Shown: piece by piece, positions 44,697 through 54,150 of the stretch | How positions within the stretch are numbered: the stretch's first letter is position 1 | Layout: each line of letters starts with the position of its first letter | Notes under the pieces: generated by a model | The model's database searches: none | What the model saw: the letters and a program-made list of their open reading frames with translations, nothing else | What the model was told of the DNA's origin: nothing | Translations under genes and position numbers: made by a program | Assembly: GCA_029243545.1 (NCBI GenBank) | Contig: JAQWRV010000033.1 | Span: 1 to 64,000 of the forward strand | Length of the DNA stretch: 64,000 nt | From: Rhodospirillaceae bacterium | GTDB lineage: Bacteria > Pseudomonadota > Alphaproteobacteria > Rhodospirillales > Rhodospirillaceae | Direction: 5' to 3'

Positions 44697-45478
44697 AACT
44701 CTGCATCCGTTATGGCAGAGGCCAGTCGATTAGAAATGTCTGCGCATATGTCAGAATAAGCGTGATCGTTCCGTAGGTCAGGCGTGCGTGGATAAACGAA
44801 AGGTATTTCAATATCTGCAATAACCCGGCCCGGCCGCGGCGACATTACCACAACCCGCTCGGCAAGAAACACGGCTTCGCGAATGCTGTGGGTTACGAAA
44901 ATACCGGTCCATCGCTGGTCTTCCCACAAGTTCAGAAGGTCTTCGTTTAATTGCGCACGGGTAAATTCATCAAGTGCCGCAAACGGTTCATCTAGGAGTA
45001 ATAGGGAAGGCTGAGTTGTCAAAGCCCGCGCAATAGAAGCTCGCATGCGCATGCCGCCTGAGAGTTCTCTCGGAAAGGCGTTCTTGAAAGCATCAATACC
45101 AACCCAAGCTAGGACCTCTTGTGTACGTTTATCAATCTCAGCATTGCCTAAACCTTTTAGACGCAGGCGCAAAGGTATGGCTACATTCTCCGCGATCGTC
45201 GCCCAGGGCATGAGAGTTGGGTCTTGAAAGACAAACCCAATATCATTGGCTATTACGTCGTCATTCAGGTCGTGCCCGATAGATCCAGAGGTTCCTGAGA
45301 GTAACCCAGCAACGATGCGTAAAAGCGTCGATTTTCCGCTCCCGGAAGGCCCAACCAACGCGACAAAGGAACCCTCACTAACTTTCAGAGTCACCCGCTC
45401 TAGTGCGTGCGTACCGGACTCAAACGTCTTTGATACACCCTTGATGTCGAGGATTGTCTTTATCGGTTCCAAGGCCAT
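44693..45478 (-). CDS. ABC transporter ATP-binding protein
   Basis: 261 residues. Walker A is GPSGSGKSTLL, the Q-loop FVFQDPTLMPW, the signature LSGGMRMRASIARAL, Walker B LLLLDEPFAALDE and the H-loop VTHSIREAVFLAE. This is the SsuB/TauB/ThiZ group, which couples ATP hydrolysis in the cytoplasm to solute import. It lies between the binding protein (6 bases upstream) and the permease (overlap), forming a complete importer. Confidence 0.93.
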   Translation of the reverse strand: MALEPIKTILDIKGVSKTFESGTHALERVTLKVSEGSFVALVGPSGSGKSTLLRIVAGLLSGTSGSIGHDLNDDVIANDIGFVFQDPTLMPWATIAENVAIPLRLRLKGLGNAEIDKRTQEVLAWVGIDAFKNAFPRELSGGMRMRASIARALTTQPSLLLLDEPFAALDEFTRAQLNEDLLNLWEDQRWTGIFVTHSIREAVFLAERVVVMSPRPGRVIADIEIPFVYPRTPDLRNDHAYSDICADISNRLASAITDAEL

Positions 45479-45484
45479 AAGAGT

Positions 45485-46504
45485 TTAATCTGCACCACGC
45501 CGGAAAACATCCATGCCTACGCGCTTTCCGATGAAATCAAGCGTATAGGCTCGCGCGTAATCGAGATCATTTGGAAAAATATTGTCTTCAGCCATCACTT
45601 CAAAAAAAGCCTTCCAGCGGGCCCGGCTCATCATACCAATCCCTTCAAGCGATGCATCACCGCTATCCACCAGACCGTAACGCCGCAGTATCTCATGACT
45701 ATATGCCAATTGCTCATCACTCATATCCGGATTTTCTTGTTTTATAAGTGTGTTGGCAGGGGAGGGGTCTGCGTACAAATAGCTGTACCACCCTTTAATA
45801 CTGGCATCGATAAACCGCTGAACAAGATCAGGATTTCTGTTGATAAGGCGCTGTGAAGTTTGAATTACGGCGGCATAGCTGGCGTAGCCAGAATCAGCCA
45901 AAAGAAAGACCTTTGGCTCAATACCCGTTTCGCCGATCACAAAGGGTTCGCTGGTAAGGTATCCCTGTTGAACGGATGTGGGGTCGGCCAAAAAGGGCGC
46001 CACGTTGAAGGTATATGGGGTAATTTGATCATCAGTAAAACCGTAGCGGACTTTTAGAAAACGCCAAAACCCAATCCGCGTGTCTGGAGAAATCATGATT
46101 TTCTCATCGCGCAAATCCGCCAACTGCGTATGCCCTTGAGACGCATGGGCGATCAATACCGCAGGGTCTTTCTGAAACATGGCCGCAACAGAGACGACCG
46201 GTATTTTCTGGAAGGCAAAGTTGAGAGGAATAAAAGAATTCGGTGACAGACCGAAATCCAACCGGCCGGCAGCGAGAAGCTGTGAATGATTCACCTGCGG
46301 ACCGCCTTGCCGGATTGTGACCTCAATGCCGGCGGCTTCGTAAAGACCGATTGCTTTGGCCTGGTAGTATCCGCCGTGCTCAGCTTGAGCACGCCAGTCT
46401 GTTCCAAACGTGATGCTGTCAACAGCCTGTGCTGGAAAAGCCCAGGAAAGCCATACGAGCAGCGCGGGGCTGGCAATTATAGCGGACAACATACGGATAC
46501 TCAT
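45485..46504 (-). CDS. ABC transporter substrate-binding protein, NMT1/THI5-like
   Basis: 339 residues with a Sec signal (LVWLSWAFPAQAVD). The NMT1/THI5-like fold is shown by ITFGTDWRAQAEHGGYYQAK, EVTIRQGGPQVNHSQLLAAG, DFGLSPNSFIPL and YLTSEPFVIGE. Such proteins bind small ligands such as pyrimidine thiamin precursors, riboflavin or sulfonates in the periplasm; I cannot tell which. There is no thiamin gene nearby and I see no riboswitch in the leader. First gene of the importer operon. Confidence 0.88.
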   Translation of the reverse strand: MSIRMLSAIIASPALLVWLSWAFPAQAVDSITFGTDWRAQAEHGGYYQAKAIGLYEAAGIEVTIRQGGPQVNHSQLLAAGRLDFGLSPNSFIPLNFAFQKIPVVSVAAMFQKDPAVLIAHASQGHTQLADLRDEKIMISPDTRIGFWRFLKVRYGFTDDQITPYTFNVAPFLADPTSVQQGYLTSEPFVIGETGIEPKVFLLADSGYASYAAVIQTSQRLINRNPDLVQRFIDASIKGWYSYLYADPSPANTLIKQENPDMSDEQLAYSHEILRRYGLVDSGDASLEGIGMMSRARWKAFFEVMAEDNIFPNDLDYARAYTLDFIGKRVGMDVFRRGAD

Positions 46505-46516
46505 GATCCTTTTATC

Positions 46517-46720
46517 TTAGATACGGAACGTATTTCCGCCAGTGCCAGATTTTGCGGCGCCTGCGGGCATCTTCGCAGCTCCGCCGCCACCGCCTCCTTG
46601 ATCCTCAAGCGGGAAGGCTTTGAGCAGTTCAGGCTGATTGGCAATATTCTTAATCGGTGGACGCCCGTTGCTGACAAAGTGTGCGGGAACTTTGTTCTTG
46701 GATACTACTCGAATAAACTC
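46517..46720 (-). pseudogene. Gly-rich C-terminal open frame without a start
   Basis: 67 codons are open between TGA at 46723-46721 and TAA at 46519-46517. The readable part is FIRVVSKNKVPAHFVSNGRP, then PIKNIANQPELLKAFPLEDQ, six Gly, AAKMPAGAAKSGTGG. It looks like a real protein end but no ATG, GTG or TTG starts it, so it is likely the tail of a lost gene or a gene with an upstream frameshift. It ends 12 bases before the binding-protein start. The rest of 46721-46880 holds nothing I recognise. Confidence 0.35.
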
Positions 46721-46880
46721 TCACACACCTGGCTGATTACATCTACGGCACAACAACGCCAACGTACTTAAATAAAGCGCTTTGGCACTGTATTAGATGC
46801 TGGCGCAGTGTAGCCTAAGGAGGCTTTTATTGCCATCTGCGCGGTAAATCCTTGGCTTTCCCGCGCTGATAGAAACAGGT

Positions 46881-48185
46881 ATGACGGTCTGCTACATGCG
46901 AAAATCAAAAGTGCTCCGTATTTCAGCGGGTTTTTTCTGTTTTGCCGCCTTTTGCATATGGCTCGCATGGGCAAATCTCCAAGGGGCATACGCTCAACCA
47001 GTAGTCTCAGAATCTGGCGTTGCGCCAGTCGCAGATGAACCTGTGTCCTTCGAGGTGTGGCTATCCGAATTTCTTGGAGAAGCCAGCCAAAGAGACTTCT
47101 CCCAAGAGTTCCTTGCCGCAACATTTTCTGATGTGAAACCGGTTCCACGGGTTATCGAACTCGACCGCAAGCAACCCGAATTTACGCAAACATTCTGGGC
47201 GTATCTCAATAGCCGGGTCTCAGAAAATCGTATGCGTGGGGGCAGGCAGCGCCTTAAAGACCATGCTGCTCTGTTACGGGTGATTGAGAAAAAGTACGGC
47301 GTTCAGGGTCGCTTCCTTGTCGCCTTCTGGGGGCTGGAGACCAACTTCGGGCAATTTCTTGGTGGCTTTCCAGTCGTGGATTCTCTTGCAACGCTTGCGC
47401 ACGATAAACGCCGCAGTGCATTTTTTAGAGCTGAGTTGTTCCATGCCCTAGGCGTTTTGTCGGATGGACATATTGGTCAGGATAAGATGATTGGCTCGTG
47501 GGCTGGTGCCATGGGCCAGCCGCAGTTTATGCCCTCTACATTTGCCGGGTACGCCGTTGATGAAAACGGCGACGGCCGTAAAGATGTATGGACCACACTC
47601 CCTGATGTTTTTGGATCCGCGGCGAACTATTTGAGCCATCTCGGCTGGGACAGCCGGTACACATGGGGCAGAGAAGTTCTCCTACCAGATGGATTTGATC
47701 TAAGTTTGGTCAGTCTTAGAAACAAGAAGCCGCTAAAAGAATGGCAGGCCCTGGGTATACGGCGTATGGACAAGCGCGATCTCCCAACGGCAGAAATAGA
47801 CAGTGCCGTAATTCTACCTGCAGGAGTAAACGGACCAGCCTTCTTGGTATATCAAAATTTCGAAGCCATTTTGTCATGGAACAGGTCTCTGCTTTATGCA
47901 GTCTCTGTCGGTCATCTCGCCGACCGGCTCATTGGCCTTGGTCCGCTTAAGTCTCCTCGTCATGAAGAGAGGGCCTTATCCCGGGACCAGGTTTTCGACC
48001 TACAGAAGCTGTTGAATGACCTAGATCACGATGCTGGCGAGCCAGACGGGCAGGCTGGGCCGCAAACCCGCGCAGCGGTCAAAAGCTTTCAAAAAGAGGC
48101 TGGTTTGCCGCCAGACGGATATCCAGACGGCGCCGTCTTTGACGCTATTTTGGCAACAACCAAGGAAACCGAGGCTACTCCATAG
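46881..48185 (+). CDS. Lytic murein transglycosylase (MltB-like) with a peptidoglycan-binding domain
   Basis: 434 residues (429 if started at the next ATG, 46896). A membrane or signal segment (ISAGFFCFAAFCIWLAWANL) is followed by the SLT_2 domain with the catalytic Glu in FWGLETNFGQ, then GAMGQPQFMPSTF and DVFGSAANYLSHLGW. Residues about 370-430 form a PG_binding_1 domain (DLQKLLNDLDHDAGEPDG, RAAVKSFQKEAGL). It cleaves the glycan strand to give an anhydro end in the periplasm. It starts the cell-wall and housekeeping block. Confidence 0.92.
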   Translation: MTVCYMRKSKVLRISAGFFCFAAFCIWLAWANLQGAYAQPVVSESGVAPVADEPVSFEVWLSEFLGEASQRDFSQEFLAATFSDVKPVPRVIELDRKQPEFTQTFWAYLNSRVSENRMRGGRQRLKDHAALLRVIEKKYGVQGRFLVAFWGLETNFGQFLGGFPVVDSLATLAHDKRRSAFFRAELFHALGVLSDGHIGQDKMIGSWAGAMGQPQFMPSTFAGYAVDENGDGRKDVWTTLPDVFGSAANYLSHLGWDSRYTWGREVLLPDGFDLSLVSLRNKKPLKEWQALGIRRMDKRDLPTAEIDSAVILPAGVNGPAFLVYQNFEAILSWNRSLLYAVSVGHLADRLIGLGPLKSPRHEERALSRDQVFDLQKLLNDLDHDAGEPDGQAGPQTRAAVKSFQKEAGLPPDGYPDGAVFDAILATTKETEATP

Positions 48186-48258
48186 AGGTTTCCTTGCTTC
48201 GAAGCCGTCCTGACCATAAACTTCAAGATGATGTAATCAGACTGTGGGGAACCACTAT

Positions 48259-49539
48259 ATGCTGGGATTTCGCCATCTCTGGTCCTTTGCGGGCGTGGGA
48301 CTAATTCTTCTTGTCTTGGCGGGGTGTTCGTCATCCCCAGACACAATGCCCACTACAGACCAGCCTGCTTATATGCAGCTTGGCTATGATTCCAAAGGGC
48401 GGGTGGTGAGTAACTATAAGGTCGGAACACCCTATGAAGTTGCCGGCAAATGGTATTATCCAGGGGAAGATTACGGCTACCGGGAAGAAGGCATCGCGTC
48501 CTGGTATGGACCTGGGTTCAACGGCAAGCGCACGGCCAATGGTGAGGTATATGATATGAACGCCATGACTGCAGCCCATAAGACGCTGCCGATGCCTAGT
48601 GTGGTTCAGGTCATCAATTTAGAAAACAACCGGTCTATTAGGGTCCGCATCAATGACCGCGGTCCGTTTGTCGATGGCCGTATTATCGATTTGTCACGCC
48701 GGGCCGCTCAATTGCTTGATGTCGAGCGACAAGGGACAGCCAGGGTTCTTGTCGAATTGATACCCGATGAGTCCCTGACTCTTAAAAACATGGCGATGAA
48801 CCAATCGGGTCAGAAATTCAAGACGCCCAAAGTTAATGCTGCGCCGAGGGAGCCGGTGACCGCACAGTTATTGGACCCACCGTCTCTGCCTTCAGCGTCG
48901 CGTCCCAGCATTGAGACAAAAAAAATTGCAGCAAAGACCCAGACTTCTCAGCCATCAGCGTCGCGTCCCAGCATTGAGACAAAAAAAATTGCAGCAAAGA
49001 CTCGGCCTTCTCAGCCCACGTTCCAGCAGCCGTCCGTGACACCCGTCACTCCACCTAGCCCGTCACCATCCATAGCATCAGGGTCTCGTTCAGGATTTAA
49101 CCTCCCGTCTGTGTCTGTGTCCACGCCCGATGTTGGACCCATTGTTGAGTCTGCCGTCAGGTCACAAACAGGATTAGCGCAGACAGCGAAAGACCTCCTC
49201 CCTTCACCGAAGGAAGTAGTCAATCGCGCCCTTGAAAATGGAGAAGCGGTCCAACCGGAAGATATGGGCGAAGCAGACCGGTTGTCGCGGCCAGAGAATA
49301 TTGAACTTCCGCAAGGAGTCTTTATTCAGGCGGGTTCGTTTGCGGATATCAACAATGCCAGGCGGCTTGAAGCACAGTTGACTGAGCTGGGGAATGTTTT
49401 TGTTTCTATGGTCGATGTAGGTGGGCAAGTTTTCCACCGCGTTCGCGTAGGGCCAATCACAGACAATACTGTTGCTGATCAGCTGCTCCAGTACATGAAA
49501 ACCGAAGGTTACGGCGAGGCTCGCATCCTTACAGAATAG
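48259..49539 (+). CDS. rlpA: RlpA septal lipoprotein, DPBB plus SPOR
   Basis: 426 residues from the ATG at 48259; the GTGGGGA upstream acts as its ribosome site. The lipoprotein signal has lipobox LAGCSS. The double-psi beta-barrel domain is at about 80-170 (GIASWYGPGFNGKRTANGEVYD, KTLPMPSVVQVINLENN, RINDRGPFVDGRIIDLS) and the C-terminal SPOR domain begins at VFIQAGSFADINNARRL. The Ser/Pro-rich linker contains a 63-bp (21-residue) tandem duplication. RlpA cleaves denuded glycan strands at the septum; the same order with a carboxypeptidase downstream is common in alphaproteobacteria. Confidence 0.95.
   Translation: MLGFRHLWSFAGVGLILLVLAGCSSSPDTMPTTDQPAYMQLGYDSKGRVVSNYKVGTPYEVAGKWYYPGEDYGYREEGIASWYGPGFNGKRTANGEVYDMNAMTAAHKTLPMPSVVQVINLENNRSIRVRINDRGPFVDGRIIDLSRRAAQLLDVERQGTARVLVELIPDESLTLKNMAMNQSGQKFKTPKVNAAPREPVTAQLLDPPSLPSASRPSIETKKIAAKTQTSQPSASRPSIETKKIAAKTRPSQPTFQQPSVTPVTPPSPSPSIASGSRSGFNLPSVSVSTPDVGPIVESAVRSQTGLAQTAKDLLPSPKEVVNRALENGEAVQPEDMGEADRLSRPENIELPQGVFIQAGSFADINNARRLEAQLTELGNVFVSMVDVGGQVFHRVRVGPITDNTVADQLLQYMKTEGYGEARILTE
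48892..49017 (+). repeat. Tandem 63-bp duplication inside rlpA
   Basis: Two adjacent 63-base units encode SASRPSIETKKIAAKTQTSQP and a nearly identical copy, differing only near the 3' end. The unit keeps the reading frame, so it lengthens the linker between the DPBB and SPOR domains by 21 residues. Confidence 0.85.
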
Positions 49540-49578
49540 CGTCATCTGGCCGCCTTAATCATCGGGCAACTTTGGACC

Positions 49579-50760
49579 ATGAGTGCACTCAAAATGAAAT
49601 TTAAGACCTTCTTACGTATGGAGTTTGTCACTGTCTTTTGGTTGGCGTTTGCGATTTGGCAGCCGGCACAAGCTCTTGATATTGCGGCCCGGCAAGTCCT
49701 TCTGATCGACTATCAAACCTGGACGGTGCTGGAGGAAAAGGGGGCTGACGCTGCGATGCCACCCTCCTCGATGTCGAAACTGATGACGGCTTACATGTTG
49801 TTTGATGCCATCCATTCCGGTGCTATTTCGCTCGATGACGAATTTCAGGTCAGTGAAAAAGCCTGGCGTGAAGGTGGCGCGGCCTCCGGTGGCTCAACCA
49901 TGTTTTTGGAGCCCAATACGCGCGTCCGGGTGGAAGACATACTGCGCGGTATCATTATTCAATCGGGCAATGACGCCTGCATTGTTGTCGCTGAAAACAT
50001 GGCCGGCAGCGAAGAGTCCTTCGCGATCGAAATGACGGAAAAAGCTTTAGACCTCGGCATGACCGGGAGCAACTTTACCAACGCGACCGGTTTACCTGAT
50101 CCAGACCACTACATGACGGCACGTGACCTAGCGGTCCTGGCAAAACACATCATTGTCGATTTTCCCGATTACTACTCGCTCTATAAAGAAACCGAATTCA
50201 CTTACAACGAAATCAAGCAGTTTAACCGCAACCCCTTACTATACCGGCCGGGCGGCGCTGACGGATTAAAAACGGGCCACACTGATGCAGCCGGTTATGG
50301 ATTGACGGCTTCAGCACTTCGCGATGGCCGCCGTCTCATCATGGTTGCCAACGGCATGGAAAGTACTAAGGCCAGATCAGAAGAAACTGCGCGCTTGATG
50401 GACTGGGGCTTCCGCAACTTTACAAACCAGGATTTGTTCCGGGCAGGAGAAGTCGTCTCTGATGCAGAAGTCTGGTTGGGCCTGGATGATACTATTCCTT
50501 TGATCATCGAAGAAGATATTACAGTCACCATTCCGCGCCGGGCGTGGCGCACAATGGAAGTGAAAGCCGCCTACGAAGGACCTATCGCCGCGCCCATCCA
50601 ACAGGGGGCCCAGGTCGCCAAGCTGGTTATTACTGGTGATGAGATGGAGCCACTGGAATACAACCTTGTCGCCGGCGCGTCGGTCGCTAAGCTAGGCTTT
50701 GTCGGACGGATCAAGGCGGTGGCATTCCAGGTCCTCTTCGGGCTTACCAGCGGCACCTGA
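49579..50760 (+). CDS. D-alanyl-D-alanine carboxypeptidase (penicillin-binding protein 5/6 family)
   Basis: 393 residues. Signal-like start (FWLAFAIWQPAQALD), then the PBP motifs SMSK in PPSSMSKLMTAYML, SGN in IQSGNDACIVVAENM and KTG in DGLKTGHTDAAGYG, followed by the PBP5 C-terminal beta domain. It removes the terminal D-Ala from pentapeptide stems in the periplasm. It sits between rlpA and tmk, as is usual. The C-terminus ends in a weakly amphipathic segment (VAFQVLFGLTSGT), the likely membrane anchor. Confidence 0.93.
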   Translation: MSALKMKFKTFLRMEFVTVFWLAFAIWQPAQALDIAARQVLLIDYQTWTVLEEKGADAAMPPSSMSKLMTAYMLFDAIHSGAISLDDEFQVSEKAWREGGAASGGSTMFLEPNTRVRVEDILRGIIIQSGNDACIVVAENMAGSEESFAIEMTEKALDLGMTGSNFTNATGLPDPDHYMTARDLAVLAKHIIVDFPDYYSLYKETEFTYNEIKQFNRNPLLYRPGGADGLKTGHTDAAGYGLTASALRDGRRLIMVANGMESTKARSEETARLMDWGFRNFTNQDLFRAGEVVSDAEVWLGLDDTIPLIIEEDITVTIPRRAWRTMEVKAAYEGPIAAPIQQGAQVAKLVITGDEMEPLEYNLVAGASVAKLGFVGRIKAVAFQVLFGLTSGT

Positions 50761-50797
50761 CCTTTTCGGCACAGTTTAGACTATTGGGAGGACCCCC

Positions 50798-51442
50798 TTG
50801 GCTGAGCAAAGGGCGCGGGGATTATTTATTACCCTTGAAGGCGGCGAGGGTAGTGGCAAGTCGACCCAGGTCAAACGCCTGGGGGCACGGCTGGACGCTG
50901 CCGGTCATGAGGTTGTGCTGACGCGCGAGCCCGGCGGGTCTCCCGGCGCCGAAGTGATCCGGGAACTGCTCGTCACCGGAGACCCCGACCGGTGGGATGG
51001 CATGACCGAAGCGCTGCTGATGTTTGCCGCGCGGCGTGACCATGTACAACGCGTCATTAAGCCGGCGCTGGGTGGCGGAAAGATCGTCATTTCCGACCGC
51101 TTTGCAGATTCCTCCATGGCCTATCAAGGCTATGGCCACGGTCTCGGCCGGGAAACCATCGAACAGCTCTATGTAACGACACTTGGAGATTTCAGGCCGG
51201 ACCTCACGTTCATATTCGATCTGCCGGTGGACGAGGGGCTCAAACGTGCCAATGCCCGTGGCAGCAACCGATTTGAAGGCATGGACGTCGCGTTTCACCA
51301 TCGTTTGCGCGACGGATTTCTTTATATCGCTAAACTGGAACCGGAAAGATGCCACATCATCGATGCATCCGGAACTGAAGATCAAGTGGAAGACAGGTTG
51401 AGCGCAATCGTTCTCAAAGCTATAGAGGCCGGCAATGCCTGA
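50798..51442 (+). CDS. tmk: Thymidylate kinase
   Basis: 214 residues beginning with TTG at 50798 after GGGAGGA. The P-loop is LEGGEGSGKSTQ, the TREPGGSPGAEVIR segment contacts dTMP and DRFADSSMAYQGYGHG is the LID region. It makes dTDP for DNA synthesis. The end overlaps the holB start by eight bases, a typical coupled pair. Confidence 0.96.
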   Translation: MAEQRARGLFITLEGGEGSGKSTQVKRLGARLDAAGHEVVLTREPGGSPGAEVIRELLVTGDPDRWDGMTEALLMFAARRDHVQRVIKPALGGGKIVISDRFADSSMAYQGYGHGLGRETIEQLYVTTLGDFRPDLTFIFDLPVDEGLKRANARGSNRFEGMDVAFHHRLRDGFLYIAKLEPERCHIIDASGTEDQVEDRLSAIVLKAIEAGNA

Positions 51443-52526
51443 TACCGACGACATTCCATTGGCGCGCGAAAACGGTTTCCTCACCGGACACAAGACTGGG
51501 GAGCAAACCTTTCTCGATACTTGGTCGTCGGGCCGGCTGGCCCATGCATGGCTGATCTGCGGGCCACGCGGCATCGGTAAAGCTACCTTGGCTTACCGTA
51601 TGGCCCGTTATGCCTTGTCTCAAGGCCACGAGGACGGAGCTAGTCTGTTTGCCGAACCAGAAGAATCATCTCTTCAGATGGCCCAAGAGCATCCGCTCTT
51701 TAGGCGCATGGCATCCCAGGGTCACGGTGATTTCCGCGCGGTTGAGAGACCTTGGGCCGACGCCAAGAAAAACAAGCGCAAGACCGCCATCACCGTTAGC
51801 GAAGTACGGGAGATCGGGAATTTTCTGCGATTAACCCCGGGAGAGGGCGGATGGCGCGTGGTTATCATCGATGCCGCCGATGAAATGAACCGCAATGCCG
51901 CCAACGCTGTACTTAAAGTATTGGAAGAACCACCCAAGCAGGCTTTGCTGTTTCTGGTTTCTCACAATCCGGAGCGGCTGCTGCCCACCATCCGCTCCCG
52001 CTGCCGCCGCTTGGACCTTTCTCCTCTGCCGGTAGAGACGGTGGCAACCCTGATGATGCGGTACCGGCCTGATTTGTCGCCTGCCGAAGCCGATCCAATT
52101 GCCGTGCTGGCCGATGGCTCCATCGGCCGGGCTCTGGAACTGGCTGAGGCCGGTGGACTGGACCTGTTCCGGCAGATAATTGGCGTACTCGGCACACTGC
52201 CCAACCTGGATATCACCATGGCCCATGCTTTAGGAGATACGGCAGCCAAGGGTGAAAGCTTCCGCACCATCGCCGACCTGCTGGTCTGGTGGCTGGCCCG
52301 CATGGTCAGCGTCGAAGCCCGCGACGATTGGGCCCAGACACCTGAGATTATCCCAGGCGAACACGCCATCGCCGACAAGCTCAAAGCCGCAGCTGGCCTT
52401 GATAAATGGGTGGAGGTATGGGAAAAGGTGGCCCGCTTGTTCGACCGCGCCACAGCAGTGCACCTCGATAAAAAGCGGACTGTCCTCAACGCGCTTCTCG
52501 CCATCGAGCAACAGACGACCGGCTAG
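51435..52526 (+). CDS. holB: DNA polymerase III delta' subunit
   Basis: 363 residues, AAA+-type clamp-loader subunit. Residues 30-50 have WLICGPRGIGKATLAYRMA, VIIDAADEMNRNAANAVLKVLEEPP includes the sensor and Walker B-like region, and ATIRSRCR-type residues appear in LLPTIRSRCRRLDL. Together with delta and tau it loads the beta clamp. The overlap with tmk and the metG that follows form a conserved core operon. Confidence 0.94.
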   Translation: MPDTDDIPLARENGFLTGHKTGEQTFLDTWSSGRLAHAWLICGPRGIGKATLAYRMARYALSQGHEDGASLFAEPEESSLQMAQEHPLFRRMASQGHGDFRAVERPWADAKKNKRKTAITVSEVREIGNFLRLTPGEGGWRVVIIDAADEMNRNAANAVLKVLEEPPKQALLFLVSHNPERLLPTIRSRCRRLDLSPLPVETVATLMMRYRPDLSPAEADPIAVLADGSIGRALELAEAGGLDLFRQIIGVLGTLPNLDITMAHALGDTAAKGESFRTIADLLVWWLARMVSVEARDDWAQTPEIIPGEHAIADKLKAAAGLDKWVEVWEKVARLFDRATAVHLDKKRTVLNALLAIEQQTTG

Positions 52527-52553
52527 GCGTCCAGTACTCGTTCGGAGTTGATA

Positions 52554-54137
52554 ATGACCACTGGGTCTAAACAGACATATTACGTCACGACGCCTATTTA
52601 CTATGTGAATGGCAACCCACACGTAGGGCATGCTTACACGACCATAGCCTGCGATGTATTAGCGCGTTTCAAGACTCTTGACGGATTCAACGTCAAATTT
52701 CTGACCGGCACAGATGAGCACGGCCAAAAGGTCGCGAAAGCCGCAGAAGAAAAGGGCATTACGCCCCAGGCCTTCACCGATGAAGTATCTCAGGTCTTTC
52801 GCGACATGACGGACTTTCTCGAGATTACAAATGACGACTTCATACGCACCACGGAAGAGCGCCACATCAAATCCTGTCAGGCTTTATGGCAGCGCATAGC
52901 CGAGCGCAACGCGCCGGACGGCAAACCGTGGATCGAGCTCGGTACATACGCTGGCTGGTACGCGGTCTCTGATGAAGCGTACTACAACGAAGATGAACTG
53001 AGAGATGGCCCGGATGGCGGTAAAGTTGGCCCATCGGGCGCCGCGGTCGAATGGGTCGAAGAAGAGAGCTACTTTTTCCGCCTCTCTGCGGCCGAACAGA
53101 TTCTGCTCGATTACTACGACGCTCATAAGGATTTCATCGCTCCCAACAGCCGCCGCAACGAAGTCACCAGCTTCGTTAAAGGCGGGCTCAGAGACCTTTC
53201 CATCTCACGCACCACCTTCGATTGGGGCATTCCGGTACCCGGCAACGATAAACACGTCATGTATGTGTGGATCGATGCCCTGACCAACTACATCACTGCG
53301 ACGGGGTTTCCCAACGAAGAGGCGGCGGACTACAAGGCCTTTTGGCCCGCAGACCTGCACATGATCGGCAAGGACATCATTCGTTTTCACTGCGTCTATT
53401 GGCCGGCGTTTTTGCTGGCGGCAGAGTTGCCGTTGCCCAAGCGCATCTTTGCCCACGGCTGGTGGACGGTGAAAGACGAGAAAATGTCTAAGTCCCTCGG
53501 CAATGTCATCGACCCATACAAACTGGTAGAAACCTATGGCCTCGACCAGGTGCGCTACTTCCTACTGCGCGAAATCACCTTCGGTGCCGACGGCGATTTC
53601 TCCATGGACGGATTGCTAAACAGGGCGAATGGCGAACTAGCCAATGAATTTGGCAACCTGTCGCAACGGGTTCTATCCATGATCCATAAGAACTGCGACG
53701 CCTGTGTGCCGGAGCCCAACGCGCTCACCCCGGAAGACGATGAGATCCTCAATGCCGCCGCATCCGTGCTTGATCCCGCGAGAGAGGCATTGGATCGCCA
53801 GGCGTTTAACGACGCCATCGAAGCCATCTGGATTGTTGTCCGCGCCGCTAACGCTTATGTGGACAAACAGGCGCCGTGGAAACTTCGCAAAGAAGACCCG
53901 GAGCGCATGGTGACCGTGCTTTACGTGCTAACCGATGTCATCCGCATGCTGACTTTGGTGATGCAACCGTTTACGCCCAACGGCGCAGAAGCCATATTGG
54001 ATCAGCTCTCAATCCCCGAAGACCGTCGGGATTTTAGAGCCTTCGCGCCGGGGAATGCACCGATACCAGGCGAAACGCTGCCCAAACCTGAGCCCGTGTT
54101 TCTTCGTCTGGAAGAACCTCAAGTAACGGCAGAGTAG
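52554..54137 (+). CDS. metG: Methionyl-tRNA synthetase
   Basis: 527 residues from the ATG at 52554 (GGAG six bases upstream; a TTG two codons earlier is also possible). Class I signature: PHVGHAY in place of HIGH, and KMSKS in DEKMSKSLGNV. The zinc-binding CP1 knuckle of the long E. coli type appears absent and there is no C-terminal EMAP domain, so it is the short alphaproteobacterial form. It charges tRNA-Met. It is 16 bases after holB's spacer and 13 bases before tatD. Confidence 0.96.
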   Translation: MTTGSKQTYYVTTPIYYVNGNPHVGHAYTTIACDVLARFKTLDGFNVKFLTGTDEHGQKVAKAAEEKGITPQAFTDEVSQVFRDMTDFLEITNDDFIRTTEERHIKSCQALWQRIAERNAPDGKPWIELGTYAGWYAVSDEAYYNEDELRDGPDGGKVGPSGAAVEWVEEESYFFRLSAAEQILLDYYDAHKDFIAPNSRRNEVTSFVKGGLRDLSISRTTFDWGIPVPGNDKHVMYVWIDALTNYITATGFPNEEAADYKAFWPADLHMIGKDIIRFHCVYWPAFLLAAELPLPKRIFAHGWWTVKDEKMSKSLGNVIDPYKLVETYGLDQVRYFLLREITFGADGDFSMDGLLNRANGELANEFGNLSQRVLSMIHKNCDACVPEPNALTPEDDEILNAAASVLDPAREALDRQAFNDAIEAIWIVVRAANAYVDKQAPWKLRKEDPERMVTVLYVLTDVIRMLTLVMQPFTPNGAEAILDQLSIPEDRRDFRAFAPGNAPIPGETLPKPEPVFLRLEEPQVTAE

Positions 54138-54150
54138 GGGCCTCTTAGCT

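Noticed and set aside
45485-46880. TPP-type riboswitch in front of the NMT1/THI5-like binding protein
   Set aside because: No thi-box-like conserved pieces are visible in the leader, which instead holds a Gly-rich protein fragment.
48892-49017. Direct repeats resembling a CRISPR-like array
   Set aside because: Only two adjacent copies without spacers, and they lie in frame inside rlpA.
50822-52504. Long open frames opposite tmk and holB (250 and 180 codons)
   Set aside because: They run fully antisense to well-supported core genes, and their composition follows from the codon bias of those genes.
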